Origin: Roseinatronobacter bogoriensis DSM 18756
GTDB lineage: Bacteria > Pseudomonadota > Alphaproteobacteria > Rhodobacterales > Rhodobacteraceae
DNA: 64,000 nucleotides
NCBI RefSeq assembly: GCF_004366635.1
Contig: NZ_SORN01000002.1
Location: forward strand, 248,001 to 312,000
Reading direction: 5' to 3'
Shown here: piece after piece, positions 24,351-32,514 of the stretch
Layout: each line of letters begins with the position of its first letter
Position numbering within the stretch: the stretch's first letter is position 1
Translations under genes and position numbers: made by a program
The notes under the pieces: generated by a model
Seen by the model: the letters and a program-made list of their open reading frames with translations, nothing else
What the model was told of the DNA's origin: nothing
Database searches by the model: none

Positions 24351-25511
24351 TCATGATGCTAGTCTGGTTTCCGCAATGCCCACGAACCAACTGCATCCAT
24401 ATGGAATCGTCTCGTCATTGAAGTCATATTCCGGGTGGTGCAGCCCCGGCCCATCGCCTGCCCCCAAAACAATATAAGCGCCGGGGCGTTCTTCCAGCAT
24501 ATAGGCAAAATCCTCTCCGCCCATGTTATAGCCTGCATCAAGGCACTGATTGGAAACGGCTAGAGCGACTTCGCGCGCAATCTGTGTTTCGGTGTCGTGA
24601 TTGACCATGACCGGGTACCCTTGCATGAATTCCACATCTGCGCGCGCGCCAAATGCTGCTGCGGTTGCGCGTGCGATGTCATGCAAACGCGCTTCGGCCA
24701 TCTGCCTTATCTCCGCGTTGTGAGTCCGGATGGTCCCGCGCAATTCCACACGCTGCGCAATGACGTTATGCGCCTGCGTATCGGTGCGCACGCCGCAGAC
24801 GGACAAGACGATATTCTGCGTCGGGTCCGTATTGCGGCTGGCAATGCTTTGCAGGGCAACAATCAGGTGACTGGCGGCAAGCGTCGGGTCAACAGTTGCA
24901 TGGGGTTTGGCCGCATGCCCCCCGCGCCCTTCGACTGTGATCCGAAACTCATCACAGGCGGCATAAAACGCCCCCGACCGTATATTGAACTCTCCCAATG
25001 GGTGGCCCGGGCGGTTGTGCATTCCATAGACTTCGTGAATGCCGAAACGATCCATCAGACCAGCATCACACATGACCTTGGCCCCTGCCCCGCCTTCTTC
25101 GGCCGGCTGGAATATGACCGCTACCGTACCGTCAAAATTGCGCGTTTCGCACAGGTACTTCGCAGCCCCCAACAACATGGCCGTATGCCCGTCATGACCG
25201 CAGGCATGCATCTTGCCGTGATGAATGGAAGCATAAGGCTTGCCCGTTGCCTCGGTTATCGGCAGCGCATCCATATCGGCACGCAAGCCCACCACACGAC
25301 CAGATTCGCGGCTGCGCCCGTGGATCAGCCCCACCAGCCCTGTTACCGCGATTCCTTCCACCACCTCGTCACAGCCAAATTCGCGCAATTTTTCAGCAAC
25401 AATACTGGCCGTGCGGTGGCATTCGAAATGCAGTTCCGGATGCGCGTGAAAATCGCGCCGCCATGCAGTGATCTCGGGCAGCAATTCGGCAAAACGGTTG
25501 CGGATGGGCAT
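24351..25511 (-). CDS. M20-family amidohydrolase
   Basis: A 386-aa metal-dependent amidohydrolase of the hippurate hydrolase / N-acyl-amino-acid deacylase group. Hallmarks: WRRDFHAHPELHFE at the start, LRADMDALPI, the metal site KMHACGHDGHTAMLLGAA, IFQPAEEGGAGAKVM, GRGGHAAKPH in the dimerisation domain and NMGGEDFAYMLEERPGAYIVLG near the end. It removes an acyl group from an amino acid or similar compound. Because it lies upstream of the TAXI transporter on the same strand with a 313-base regulatory gap, it may act on the imported solute; this is inference. Confidence 0.92.
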   Translation of the reverse strand: MPIRNRFAELLPEITAWRRDFHAHPELHFECHRTASIVAEKLREFGCDEVVEGIAVTGLVGLIHGRSRESGRVVGLRADMDALPITEATGKPYASIHHGKMHACGHDGHTAMLLGAAKYLCETRNFDGTVAVIFQPAEEGGAGAKVMCDAGLMDRFGIHEVYGMHNRPGHPLGEFNIRSGAFYAACDEFRITVEGRGGHAAKPHATVDPTLAASHLIVALQSIASRNTDPTQNIVLSVCGVRTDTQAHNVIAQRVELRGTIRTHNAEIRQMAEARLHDIARATAAAFGARADVEFMQGYPVMVNHDTETQIAREVALAVSNQCLDAGYNMGGEDFAYMLEERPGAYIVLGAGDGPGLHHPEYDFNDETIPYGCSWFVGIAETRLAS

Positions 25512-25575
25512 ATTGGACCTGACAGGTTTGTGGTATCAGCCGAAAGCTAATGCGACATATGCGAAGCTACAAGGA

Positions 25576-26259
25576 TCAATCCTCGAACAGTTCCGATTGC
25601 CCGTGTTCCGGCCCGTCCTCTGCCTCGTCATCGGGCACAACGCTTTGGCCGGGTGGGGGGCGGTTGTCCAGAAGCCCGGCTTCGCGCAATTCCTTCAAGC
25701 CCGGCAGGTCGCGCGCGCTTTCCAGCCCGAAATGGTCCAGAAATTCATCCGTCACGACAAATGTGACGGGCCGTCCGGGCGTCATGCGACGACGCCCAAG
25801 CCTGATCCATTCCAGTTCCAGCAACTGGTCTATCGTGCCGCGCGACACGGCAACACCGCGAATCTCTTCAATCTCGGCGCGGGTGACAGGCTGGTGATAG
25901 GCGATGATTGCCAGGGTCTCGATTGCGGCGCGCGACAATTTGCGTGTCTCGACCCGTTCGGCCTGCATAAGCCATGCCAGATCGGGCGCCGTGCGCAAGG
26001 CATAGGCGTCGCCCACGCGAAGCAGATTGACCCCGCGCCCGGCATAGCGTGACCGCAAATGCACAAGCGCCTCGGCCGGGTCGCAGCCCTGAGGCAGTCT
26101 TTCGGTTATCTGCGTCAGTGTCACAGGTTCCGCGCTAGCAAAAAGGATCGCCTCGATCATGCGTTCCTGTTCAGCCAGTGGCGGGGCGGCGAACAGGCTT
26201 GGGCTGTCATTGTCAGTTCCCAAAGGGTGAGGCGTATCAGGGATGTCATCACTCATCAT
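25576..26259 (-). CDS. scpB: Segregation and condensation protein B
   Basis: A 227-aa ScpB, the winged-helix subunit of the SMC-ScpA-ScpB condensin. Typical segments are EAILFASAEPVTLTQI near the N-terminus and LSRAAIETLAIIAYHQPVTRAEIEEIRGVAVS in the second domain; the C-terminus is acidic and variable. Candidate starts are GTG 26268 (overlapping the scpA stop), ATG 26259 and ATG 26256; GAGGG lies just ahead of the ATG pair. Cotranscribed with scpA. Confidence 0.93.
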   Translation of the reverse strand: MMSDDIPDTPHPLGTDNDSPSLFAAPPLAEQERMIEAILFASAEPVTLTQITERLPQGCDPAEALVHLRSRYAGRGVNLLRVGDAYALRTAPDLAWLMQAERVETRKLSRAAIETLAIIAYHQPVTRAEIEEIRGVAVSRGTIDQLLELEWIRLGRRRMTPGRPVTFVVTDEFLDHFGLESARDLPGLKELREAGLLDNRPPPGQSVVPDDEAEDGPEHGQSELFED

Positions 26260-26264
26260 GACCC

Positions 26265-27047
26265 TCACTGACCGGCCTTGCGCCGTAAATGCAAGGGCGC
26301 AAATGTATCAGACTGTCGCAATTCAATCTGGCCCTGCTTCGCCAGTTCCAGTGTGGCTGCGAAGGTGGAGGCAATCGCAGACCGCTTGCGGGCAGGCGCA
26401 CTGCGCCAGCCTTCAGGCAGATAGGTTTGCAGGCTGGTCCAGTCCCCTGCCCCCGGCACCAGCCGCGACAAGCGTTCCAGCGCGGCCTCGTATGGATAAA
26501 TATCAGACCGGTCAAAGGCATAAGGTCTGAATTCATCGCGTGTACGCAGCCTTGCATAAGCCCGCATCAGGTCCAGCAGGCTGGCCTCGAATACCGTTTT
26601 GCGATTGATCCCCAAAGCCTCGGGCGCGCCGCGAACAAAGAAATCTCGCCCCTTCTGGTCGCGCCCCATAAGGCGCGCGGCCGCCTCTCTCATGGCTTGC
26701 AGGCGTTCGAGCTGAAACGCCAGATGCGCCGCCAGTTCTGCACCGCTCGGCCCTTCTTCGGTCGGATCAGGCGGCAGCAGCAGCCGCGACTTCAGATAGG
26801 CCAACCACGCCGCCATGACCAGATAATCGGCCGCCAGTTCAATCCGCAAGGCGCGGGCACGCTCCACAAAGCCCAGATACTGTTCTGCCAGATGCAGCAC
26901 AGATATGCGCCGCAAATCGACTTTCTGCGTGCGTGACAGGGTCAGCAACAGATCAAGCGGTCCCTCAAACCCGTCCACATCGACAATCAGCGCCTCGGCA
27001 TCGCGCCGTGCGGATACACTGTCAACCCTGTCGAATGTGTCGGTCAT
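26265..27047 (-). CDS. scpA: Segregation and condensation protein A
   Basis: A 260-aa kleisin. VDGFEGPLDLLLTLSRTQKVDLRRISVLHLAEQYL is the conserved N-terminal SMC-head-binding region; AADYLVMAAWLAYLKSRLLLP follows, and a C-terminal winged helix (RSAIASTFAATLELAKQGQIELRQ) ends it. It bridges the SMC heads in chromosome condensation. It begins the scpA-scpB unit; ribE lies upstream in the same orientation with a 51-base gap. Confidence 0.95.
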   Translation of the reverse strand: MTDTFDRVDSVSARRDAEALIVDVDGFEGPLDLLLTLSRTQKVDLRRISVLHLAEQYLGFVERARALRIELAADYLVMAAWLAYLKSRLLLPPDPTEEGPSGAELAAHLAFQLERLQAMREAAARLMGRDQKGRDFFVRGAPEALGINRKTVFEASLLDLMRAYARLRTRDEFRPYAFDRSDIYPYEAALERLSRLVPGAGDWTSLQTYLPEGWRSAPARKRSAIASTFAATLELAKQGQIELRQSDTFAPLHLRRKAGQ

Positions 27048-27098
27048 GATACGCCTTGATTTGCCGCAAGCATACGCTGCCGCCGGACGCGATGTCCA

Positions 27099-27704
27099 TC
27101 ATACTGTGGACAGATGCCGCTCCCAGTCGCGCAGCCGCGCCACATAGCGCGCAAGCGTATCAATCTCCAAGTTTATCAGATCACCCAGCGCAACATCGCC
27201 CCAGGTTGTGACCTGTTTGGTATGCGGGATCAGGTTAATGCCGAATTCAGCGCCAGACACCTCATTCACCGTAAGCGACGTGCCATCCAGTGCGACAGAG
27301 CCTTTGGGCGCAATAAAGCCAGCCAGATGGTCCGGCGCGCGAAACCGCAACCTTGTACTGCCGCCCTCCAGTTCCAAACCGACAACTTCGGCCACGCCAT
27401 CCACATGGCCAGAAACGATATGCCCGCCCAATTCATCCCCGACCTTTAGCGCGCGCTCCAGATTGACGCGCTTTCCGGGTTTCCATTGGCCCAGATTGGT
27501 TTTTGACACCGTTTCGGCAGAGACCTGCACTTCGTACCAGTCCGGCCCTTTTGTCACGACTGTCAGGCAAACCCCGTCAGAGGCAATGGACGCCCCCAGA
27601 TCGACGCTGGACATGTCATACCCCGTCGAGATGCGGGCACGAAGATCGCCTTCTTGCTGCAAGGCAACGATTTTGCCGATATCTGTGATGATCCCCGTAA
27701 ACAT
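27099..27704 (-). CDS. ribE: Riboflavin synthase, alpha subunit
   Basis: A 201-aa enzyme that dismutates 6,7-dimethyl-8-ribityllumazine to riboflavin. It starts MFTGIITDIGKI, and the two lumazine-binding repeats are visible: SIASDGVCLTVV in the first and SVALDGTSLTVNEVSG in the second. MFTG at 27704 is the family N-terminus and has AAGGGAACGGAT upstream, so the longer frame is rejected. No other rib gene is adjacent and no FMN-riboswitch-like leader was seen. Confidence 0.95.
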   Translation of the reverse strand: MFTGIITDIGKIVALQQEGDLRARISTGYDMSSVDLGASIASDGVCLTVVTKGPDWYEVQVSAETVSKTNLGQWKPGKRVNLERALKVGDELGGHIVSGHVDGVAEVVGLELEGGSTRLRFRAPDHLAGFIAPKGSVALDGTSLTVNEVSGAEFGINLIPHTKQVTTWGDVALGDLINLEIDTLARYVARLRDWERHLSTV

Positions 27705-27881
27705 ATCCGTTCCCTTCGCAATGCTACATCTGCGGCACAGGTAGCCTGCCCTCAACTTGATGACAAGCGCGCCATAAATCCACCGCATTTTACCATTATT
27801 GTATCCGCCAGAGCATCAAAGCAATGAACGATATCTTATGCAGAACATACTGTCATAGATCAGGGTTACTGGAACGATTTC

Positions 27882-29171
27882 ATGAGTGTAAACGGTGATG
27901 ACAGGCGATTTCTGTTCTTGCAGGGGCCGCATGGCTGGTTCTTCAACCGATTGGCACACGGATTGCGCGCGGCAGGTGCTCAAATCTGGCGCGTTGGCTT
28001 CAATCAGGGGGATGCGTTCTTCTGGCGCGACAAGGCCAGATACATCCCTTTCTGCGAGATGCAGGATAAGTGGCCCGCACGCATCCGCGAGATCATCAAG
28101 CAACACAATATCACGGATATTGCCCTTTATGGCGATATACGCCCCATTCACGCGCAGGCCATCGACGCGGCCCGCGAGATGGGCCTTACAATCCATATCT
28201 TTGAGGAAGGCTATCTGCGCCCCTACTGGATCACATATGAGCGCGACGGTACAAACGGCAATTCTGCCCTGATGAATATCGACCTGCCGGAAATGCGCAA
28301 GGCGCTGGAAAAATACGACCTCGAATTGCCCGATCCGCCGGCACATTGGGGGGATATGCGCCAGCACATTTTCTACGGCGCGCTTTATCATTTCTGCGTC
28401 ATGGCCTTCAATCGCAAGTACCGGAATTTCAAACCACACCGCGATCTGAGCGTGCGCCAGGAATTCCTGCTCTATATCAAACGGCTCTGGTTGATGCCGC
28501 TGCACTGGGCCGAACGCCATATTGCCAGTTGGCGAATACGCAATGGTGGCTTCCCTTATCATCTGATCCTGCTTCAACTGGAACATGACAGCAGTTTTCG
28601 GGCGCACAGCCCGTTCGCCTCGCAAACGCAATTTCTGGAAAAGGTATTTTCAGGTTTCGCCCGGGGCGCTCCGAAGCACCATCATCTGGTGATCAAGGCG
28701 CACCCGCTTGAGGATGGGCGCGCGCCCATCCGGGAAACCATGCGGCAGCTTACCAGGGCACATGGTCTGGAGGGGCGTGTGCATTTTCTGCGCGGCGGTA
28801 AACTTGCGCGGCTGTTAAACCATGCCCGTTCTGGTGTGACGGTCAATTCGACAGCAGCACAACAGGTTTTGTGGCGCGGTATGCCACTGAAGATTTTTGG
28901 CCGCGCAGTCTATGACAAGCCCGAATTCGTATCAGATCAGTCAATCCGCGCCTTCTTTGCCCGCCCCAAACGCCCAGATGCACGCGCGTACCGGGACTAC
29001 AGACATTTTCTGCTTGAAACCTCGCAAGTTCCGGGGGGCTACTATTCTTTGGGTGGACGGCGGCAACTCATGCGACATCTGGTAGATATGATGCTTGCCA
29101 AGGATGACCCCTATACCGCGCTGATCCGCGGTGACGCGGCCCCAAGGCAACAGTTGCGCATGGTCCGTTAG
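27882..29171 (+). CDS. Capsule polysaccharide Kdo-transferase (KpsS-like)
   Basis: A 429-aa KpsS-family protein. It opens FLFLQGPHGWFFNRLAHGLRAAGAQIWRVGF, then DIALYGDIRPIHAQAI, HIFEEGYLRPYWITYE and HLVIKAHPLEDGR, and VTVNSTAAQQVLWRGMPLKIFG, all landmarks of the KpsS/LipB group. In group 2 capsule assembly KpsS and KpsC build the beta-Kdo linker on the phosphatidylglycerol acceptor in the inner membrane. Start ATG 27882. It begins a three-gene plus-strand capsule cluster. Confidence 0.9.
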   Translation: MSVNGDDRRFLFLQGPHGWFFNRLAHGLRAAGAQIWRVGFNQGDAFFWRDKARYIPFCEMQDKWPARIREIIKQHNITDIALYGDIRPIHAQAIDAAREMGLTIHIFEEGYLRPYWITYERDGTNGNSALMNIDLPEMRKALEKYDLELPDPPAHWGDMRQHIFYGALYHFCVMAFNRKYRNFKPHRDLSVRQEFLLYIKRLWLMPLHWAERHIASWRIRNGGFPYHLILLQLEHDSSFRAHSPFASQTQFLEKVFSGFARGAPKHHHLVIKAHPLEDGRAPIRETMRQLTRAHGLEGRVHFLRGGKLARLLNHARSGVTVNSTAAQQVLWRGMPLKIFGRAVYDKPEFVSDQSIRAFFARPKRPDARAYRDYRHFLLETSQVPGGYYSLGGRRQLMRHLVDMMLAKDDPYTALIRGDAAPRQQLRMVR

Positions 29172-29261
29172 GGGCTAAACTGTTTCAACTCTTGGCGTTT
29201 TCACAGAAAAGCTGTATCGTCACACAAAATCTGAGGCATACCCCAAGAAGGAGCCCGAGCA

Positions 29262-30392
29262 GTGTTGGCAATATCTTTTCCCCTGGGCCGCGTTCTGGCC
29301 CTGTTTGCGGCTGTGTTTGCAGTCGCTTCCTGTACTGTGTCACGCGATGGTCCATCCAAGCGACAAATCTTCGAAGGCTCGGTCATGCGCTCGGGCGATG
29401 CGCATATTATCATGGTGAATAAACGCGTCAGCGAAGCCTCCAATCGGATCGAAGCGTTGGGGTTCAGCCATGCGTTGCGCTCTGGTGCGTTGATGGGCGG
29501 CGACACCATTCGGCCCGGCGATATCATCCGGTTGAATGTATATGAAAACGTGCCCGAAGGCTTGCTTGCGCCCTCTGAGCTGAACAACGCCGTGATCGAG
29601 GAAATTCAGGTCGATGATGCGGGATTCATTTTCGTTCCCTATGCAGGGCGCGTTCGCGCTGCAGGCAATACGCCAGACGCGCTACGCCGCATCATTACCC
29701 AGTCACTCGACGAACAGACACCAGACCCGCAGGTCATGGTTGCTCGCGCCCCGGGTGACGGAGCAACTGTTTCTGTTGCCGGTGGCGTAGGTGCGCAAGG
29801 CGTTTACCCTGTGACCCGCGCCAGCAATCGCCTCAGCTCCATGATCGCTACCGCTGGTGGCCTGAGCATTCCGCTTGAAACCGCACAAGTTCTGGTGACC
29901 CGTGGCAACCGGCAGGACTCGGCATGGCTACAGGACATCTATTCCGATCCATCGCTCGATATCGCCATGCGCGCAGGCGACCGGATACTCGTACGCGAAG
30001 ACCAGCGCGCCTTCACCGTCCTTGGGGCAACAGGCAGTGCAAACCGCATGACCTTTGACACCCGCCAGATTTCCGCCATCGACGCCATTGCAATGGTGGG
30101 CGGGCTTGACCCGCTGCGCGCAGATCCGACAGGTGTGTTCATCTTCCGTGACGAAGTCCCGGAAGTTGCTACCGAAATTCTTGGTATTGGCCAGTTTGTC
30201 ACCGATGTGCGTTTTGTCTATGTGCTGGATCTGACCGCGCCGACAGGCATGTTCAATGCGCGTGACTTCAAGATCCGCGACGGCGACACAATCTTTGTCA
30301 CTGAAGCATCTTCGGTCCTGTGGGCACGACAGATCTCTGCGCTGACTGGCTCGCTAACCGCTGCGACGAATATCCGACGCTCGCTGGAATAA
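29262..30392 (+). CDS. Outer-membrane polysaccharide export lipoprotein (Wza/KpsD-like)
   Basis: A 376-aa export protein. The N-terminus (LGRVLALFAAVFAVASC) ends in a lipobox with Cys24, so it is a lipoprotein. Then come the polysaccharide-export domain (TIRPGDIIRLNVYENVPEG, DDAGFIFVPYAGRVRAAG) and two SLBB-like segments (VSVAGGVGAQGVYPV and FTVLGATGSANRM). It should form the outer-membrane channel for the capsule. GTG 29262 is chosen; AAGGAG lies nine or so bases before it. Ends 13 bases before the kpsC-like gene. Confidence 0.92.
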   Translation: MLAISFPLGRVLALFAAVFAVASCTVSRDGPSKRQIFEGSVMRSGDAHIIMVNKRVSEASNRIEALGFSHALRSGALMGGDTIRPGDIIRLNVYENVPEGLLAPSELNNAVIEEIQVDDAGFIFVPYAGRVRAAGNTPDALRRIITQSLDEQTPDPQVMVARAPGDGATVSVAGGVGAQGVYPVTRASNRLSSMIATAGGLSIPLETAQVLVTRGNRQDSAWLQDIYSDPSLDIAMRAGDRILVREDQRAFTVLGATGSANRMTFDTRQISAIDAIAMVGGLDPLRADPTGVFIFRDEVPEVATEILGIGQFVTDVRFVYVLDLTAPTGMFNARDFKIRDGDTIFVTEASSVLWARQISALTGSLTAATNIRRSLE

Positions 30393-30405
30393 CAGACAAT
30401 CTGCA

Positions 30406-32403
30406 ATGGACCCTGCCCCGCCAGCCCGCATCTATGCCTATTCAGGCGGGTTTCTTGGCCCCGATCGGCAAGCACGCCGTATTCGTCGGATCATGGAACT
30501 CGCGGGGCACCCTTTGCGCATCGGCTTGCCGGGCAAGGCAGATAAAGTCGCGGTCTGGGGGCATGCCAAGCGTGCTGCGCGGGGCGAGAAAATTGCAGCG
30601 CGCCGGGGCGCGGGTCTGTTGCGGATCGAAGATGCGTTCTTGCGCTCGCTCTTCCCCGGCCGCGCCGGAGAGCCGACACTTGGCTTGCTGATTGACCATC
30701 AGGGCGCATATTATGCGCCAGCAAAACCCTCTGGCCTTGAAACCCTGCTTGCCACGCATCCATTGGATGATCACGCTTTGCTGGAGCGGGCGCGCCTGGG
30801 CATGGCACGTATCAAAGCGCTCCAACTGTCAAAATATTCAGCACATGACCCCGACCTGCCTGCCCCAAAACCCGGCTATGTCCTGATCGTCGATCAGGTG
30901 CGCGGCGATGCCTCGCTGACACATGGGGGGCTGGATGGCGCGCTCTCGCCGCATCTGTTCCGGGAAATGCTTGTTCAGGCACAGATCGACTTTCCCGGCG
31001 CGCGGATCATCATCCGCACACATCCCGAAACGCAACACGGATACAGGGCAGGACACTACACTCCAGCAGATGCAACACAGGACAAGATCACCTTGCTTGA
31101 TGATCCCGTGTCGCCCTGGGAATTGCTGGAAGGTGCGATTGCAGTCTATACAGTGTCGTCACAGTTGGGGTTTGACGCAATCTTTGCAGGGCACAAACCG
31201 CGGGTATTCGGCCTGCCCTTCTATGCCGGCTGGGGCCTGACAACCGATCTGACTCCGCATCCAAGGCGTCGGCGCAGGCTGACACGCGCGCAGCTTTTTG
31301 CCGCTTCTATGTTGCTTTACCCGCATTGGTATGACCCTTGCCGTGACCGTTTGTGCAGTTTTGAAGATGCGCTGGATCATCTGGAGGCACTGACGCGCGC
31401 ATGGCGCGAAGACCGCAAGGGCTATGTTGCGCTGAACATGCGGCTTTGGAAACGGCGCCATCTGCAAATTTTCTTTGGTCGCTGGGAAAGGCTGCGCTTT
31501 GCGAAAGCGCCCCAACGTGACCGACAGCCAATGGTCTGGGGCATGGCGGATGGGCCAGAAAATGCAATCCGGGTCGAAGATGGCTTTTTGCGCTCACGCG
31601 GCCTTGGGGCCGAACTGACCCCACCTCTGTCTTTGGTCGCAGATGATATTGGGCTTTACTACGACCCGCGATCCGCCTCGCGCCTCGAAACACTTATTGC
31701 ATCCCCGCCTCCCCCCGGCAGCACTACGCGCGCGCAGGCTCTCATCACACGGATCAGGAAAGAACGCCTGAGCAAATACAACCTCTCGTGCATGACCCCG
31801 GACCTGCCCGAGGGCTACCGTATCCTTGTGCCCGGCCAGGTCGAGGATGACGCCTCCATTCGCCTTGGTGCCGGTGATATCTGCACCAATCTGGCCCTGC
31901 TTGCCGAAACCCGTCGCCACAATCCGCAGGCCATGATCCTCTACAAACCTCACCCGGATGTCGAGGCCGGCCTCAGACCCGGTGCCATCCCCCAAGGCGA
32001 GGCTATGCGCCTTGCCGATCTGGTTCTGGATCGCGCTGACCCAACCTATCTGCTCGATCACGTCGATGAAGTCTGGACAATGACCTCGACGCTGGGCTTC
32101 GAAGCACTCTTGCGCAATGTGCCCGTGACCACCCTTGGCGCGCCTTTCTATGCAGGGTGGGGGCTGACACGAGATCTGGGCGCGATCCCCGAACGCAGAT
32201 CCGCACGTCCAAGTCGCGATGCGCTCGCCCATGCAGCGCTGATTGCCTATCCGCGCTATGTCGATCCCGTCTCTCATCTTCCCTGCGCGCCCGAAGTAGC
32301 GCTCGACCGTCTTGCCATGCATGACAGCGCCCGCAGACCCGCATTGCGCATGCTTGCAAAACTACAGGGCCTGTTTGCAAGCTTCGCACCGCTCTGGCGC
32401 TAG
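30406..32403 (+). CDS. Capsule polysaccharide biosynthesis protein (KpsC-like)
   Basis: A 665-aa protein built from two homologous halves. Matching pairs include RIEDAFLRSLFPG with RVEDGFLRSRGLG, LLIDHQGAYYAP with LVADDIGLYYDP, and LPFYAGWGLTTDL with APFYAGWGLTRDL. This tandem architecture is that of KpsC, whose two glycosyltransferase modules add alternating Kdo residues of the capsule linker. No signal peptide. ATG 30406 follows the export gene by 13 bases. The transporter genes (kpsM, kpsT, kpsE) are not in the window. Confidence 0.92.
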   Translation: MDPAPPARIYAYSGGFLGPDRQARRIRRIMELAGHPLRIGLPGKADKVAVWGHAKRAARGEKIAARRGAGLLRIEDAFLRSLFPGRAGEPTLGLLIDHQGAYYAPAKPSGLETLLATHPLDDHALLERARLGMARIKALQLSKYSAHDPDLPAPKPGYVLIVDQVRGDASLTHGGLDGALSPHLFREMLVQAQIDFPGARIIIRTHPETQHGYRAGHYTPADATQDKITLLDDPVSPWELLEGAIAVYTVSSQLGFDAIFAGHKPRVFGLPFYAGWGLTTDLTPHPRRRRRLTRAQLFAASMLLYPHWYDPCRDRLCSFEDALDHLEALTRAWREDRKGYVALNMRLWKRRHLQIFFGRWERLRFAKAPQRDRQPMVWGMADGPENAIRVEDGFLRSRGLGAELTPPLSLVADDIGLYYDPRSASRLETLIASPPPPGSTTRAQALITRIRKERLSKYNLSCMTPDLPEGYRILVPGQVEDDASIRLGAGDICTNLALLAETRRHNPQAMILYKPHPDVEAGLRPGAIPQGEAMRLADLVLDRADPTYLLDHVDEVWTMTSTLGFEALLRNVPVTTLGAPFYAGWGLTRDLGAIPERRSARPSRDALAHAALIAYPRYVDPVSHLPCAPEVALDRLAMHDSARRPALRMLAKLQGLFASFAPLWR

Positions 32404-32408
32404 ATCTT

Positions 32409-32431
32409 CATTTTCTTGCCGAAAATACTCA
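32409..32431 (-). repeat. Intergenic 22-bp repeat element, copy 1
   Basis: On the minus strand this reads (T)GAGTATTT, TCG, GCAAGAAAATG. It starts six bases after the kpsC-like stop and is convergent with rnj. It differs from copy 2 at one position over 23 bases. Confidence 0.75.
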
Positions 32432-32439
32432 CGGGGGGA

Positions 32440-32475
32440 ATGCAGCAAAATGCTGCATGGGGGGCATGCCCCCCC
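32440..32475. terminator. Double hairpin between convergent kpsC-like gene and rnj
   Basis: Two stems follow each other: ATGCAGCA-AAA-TGCTGCAT (32440-32458) and the palindrome GGGGGGCATGCCCCCC (32459-32474), followed by seven A. There is no T-run in either transcription direction, so the pair may act as a bidirectional blocking structure or 3'-end protection for both genes. Confidence 0.5.
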
Positions 32476-32514
32476 AAAAAAACAAACCTGGCCGAAGGCC
32501 GCAATCAGATCACC

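Noticed and set aside
27705..27881. FMN riboswitch before ribE
   Set aside because: The region is short and lacks the conserved FMN-element segments.
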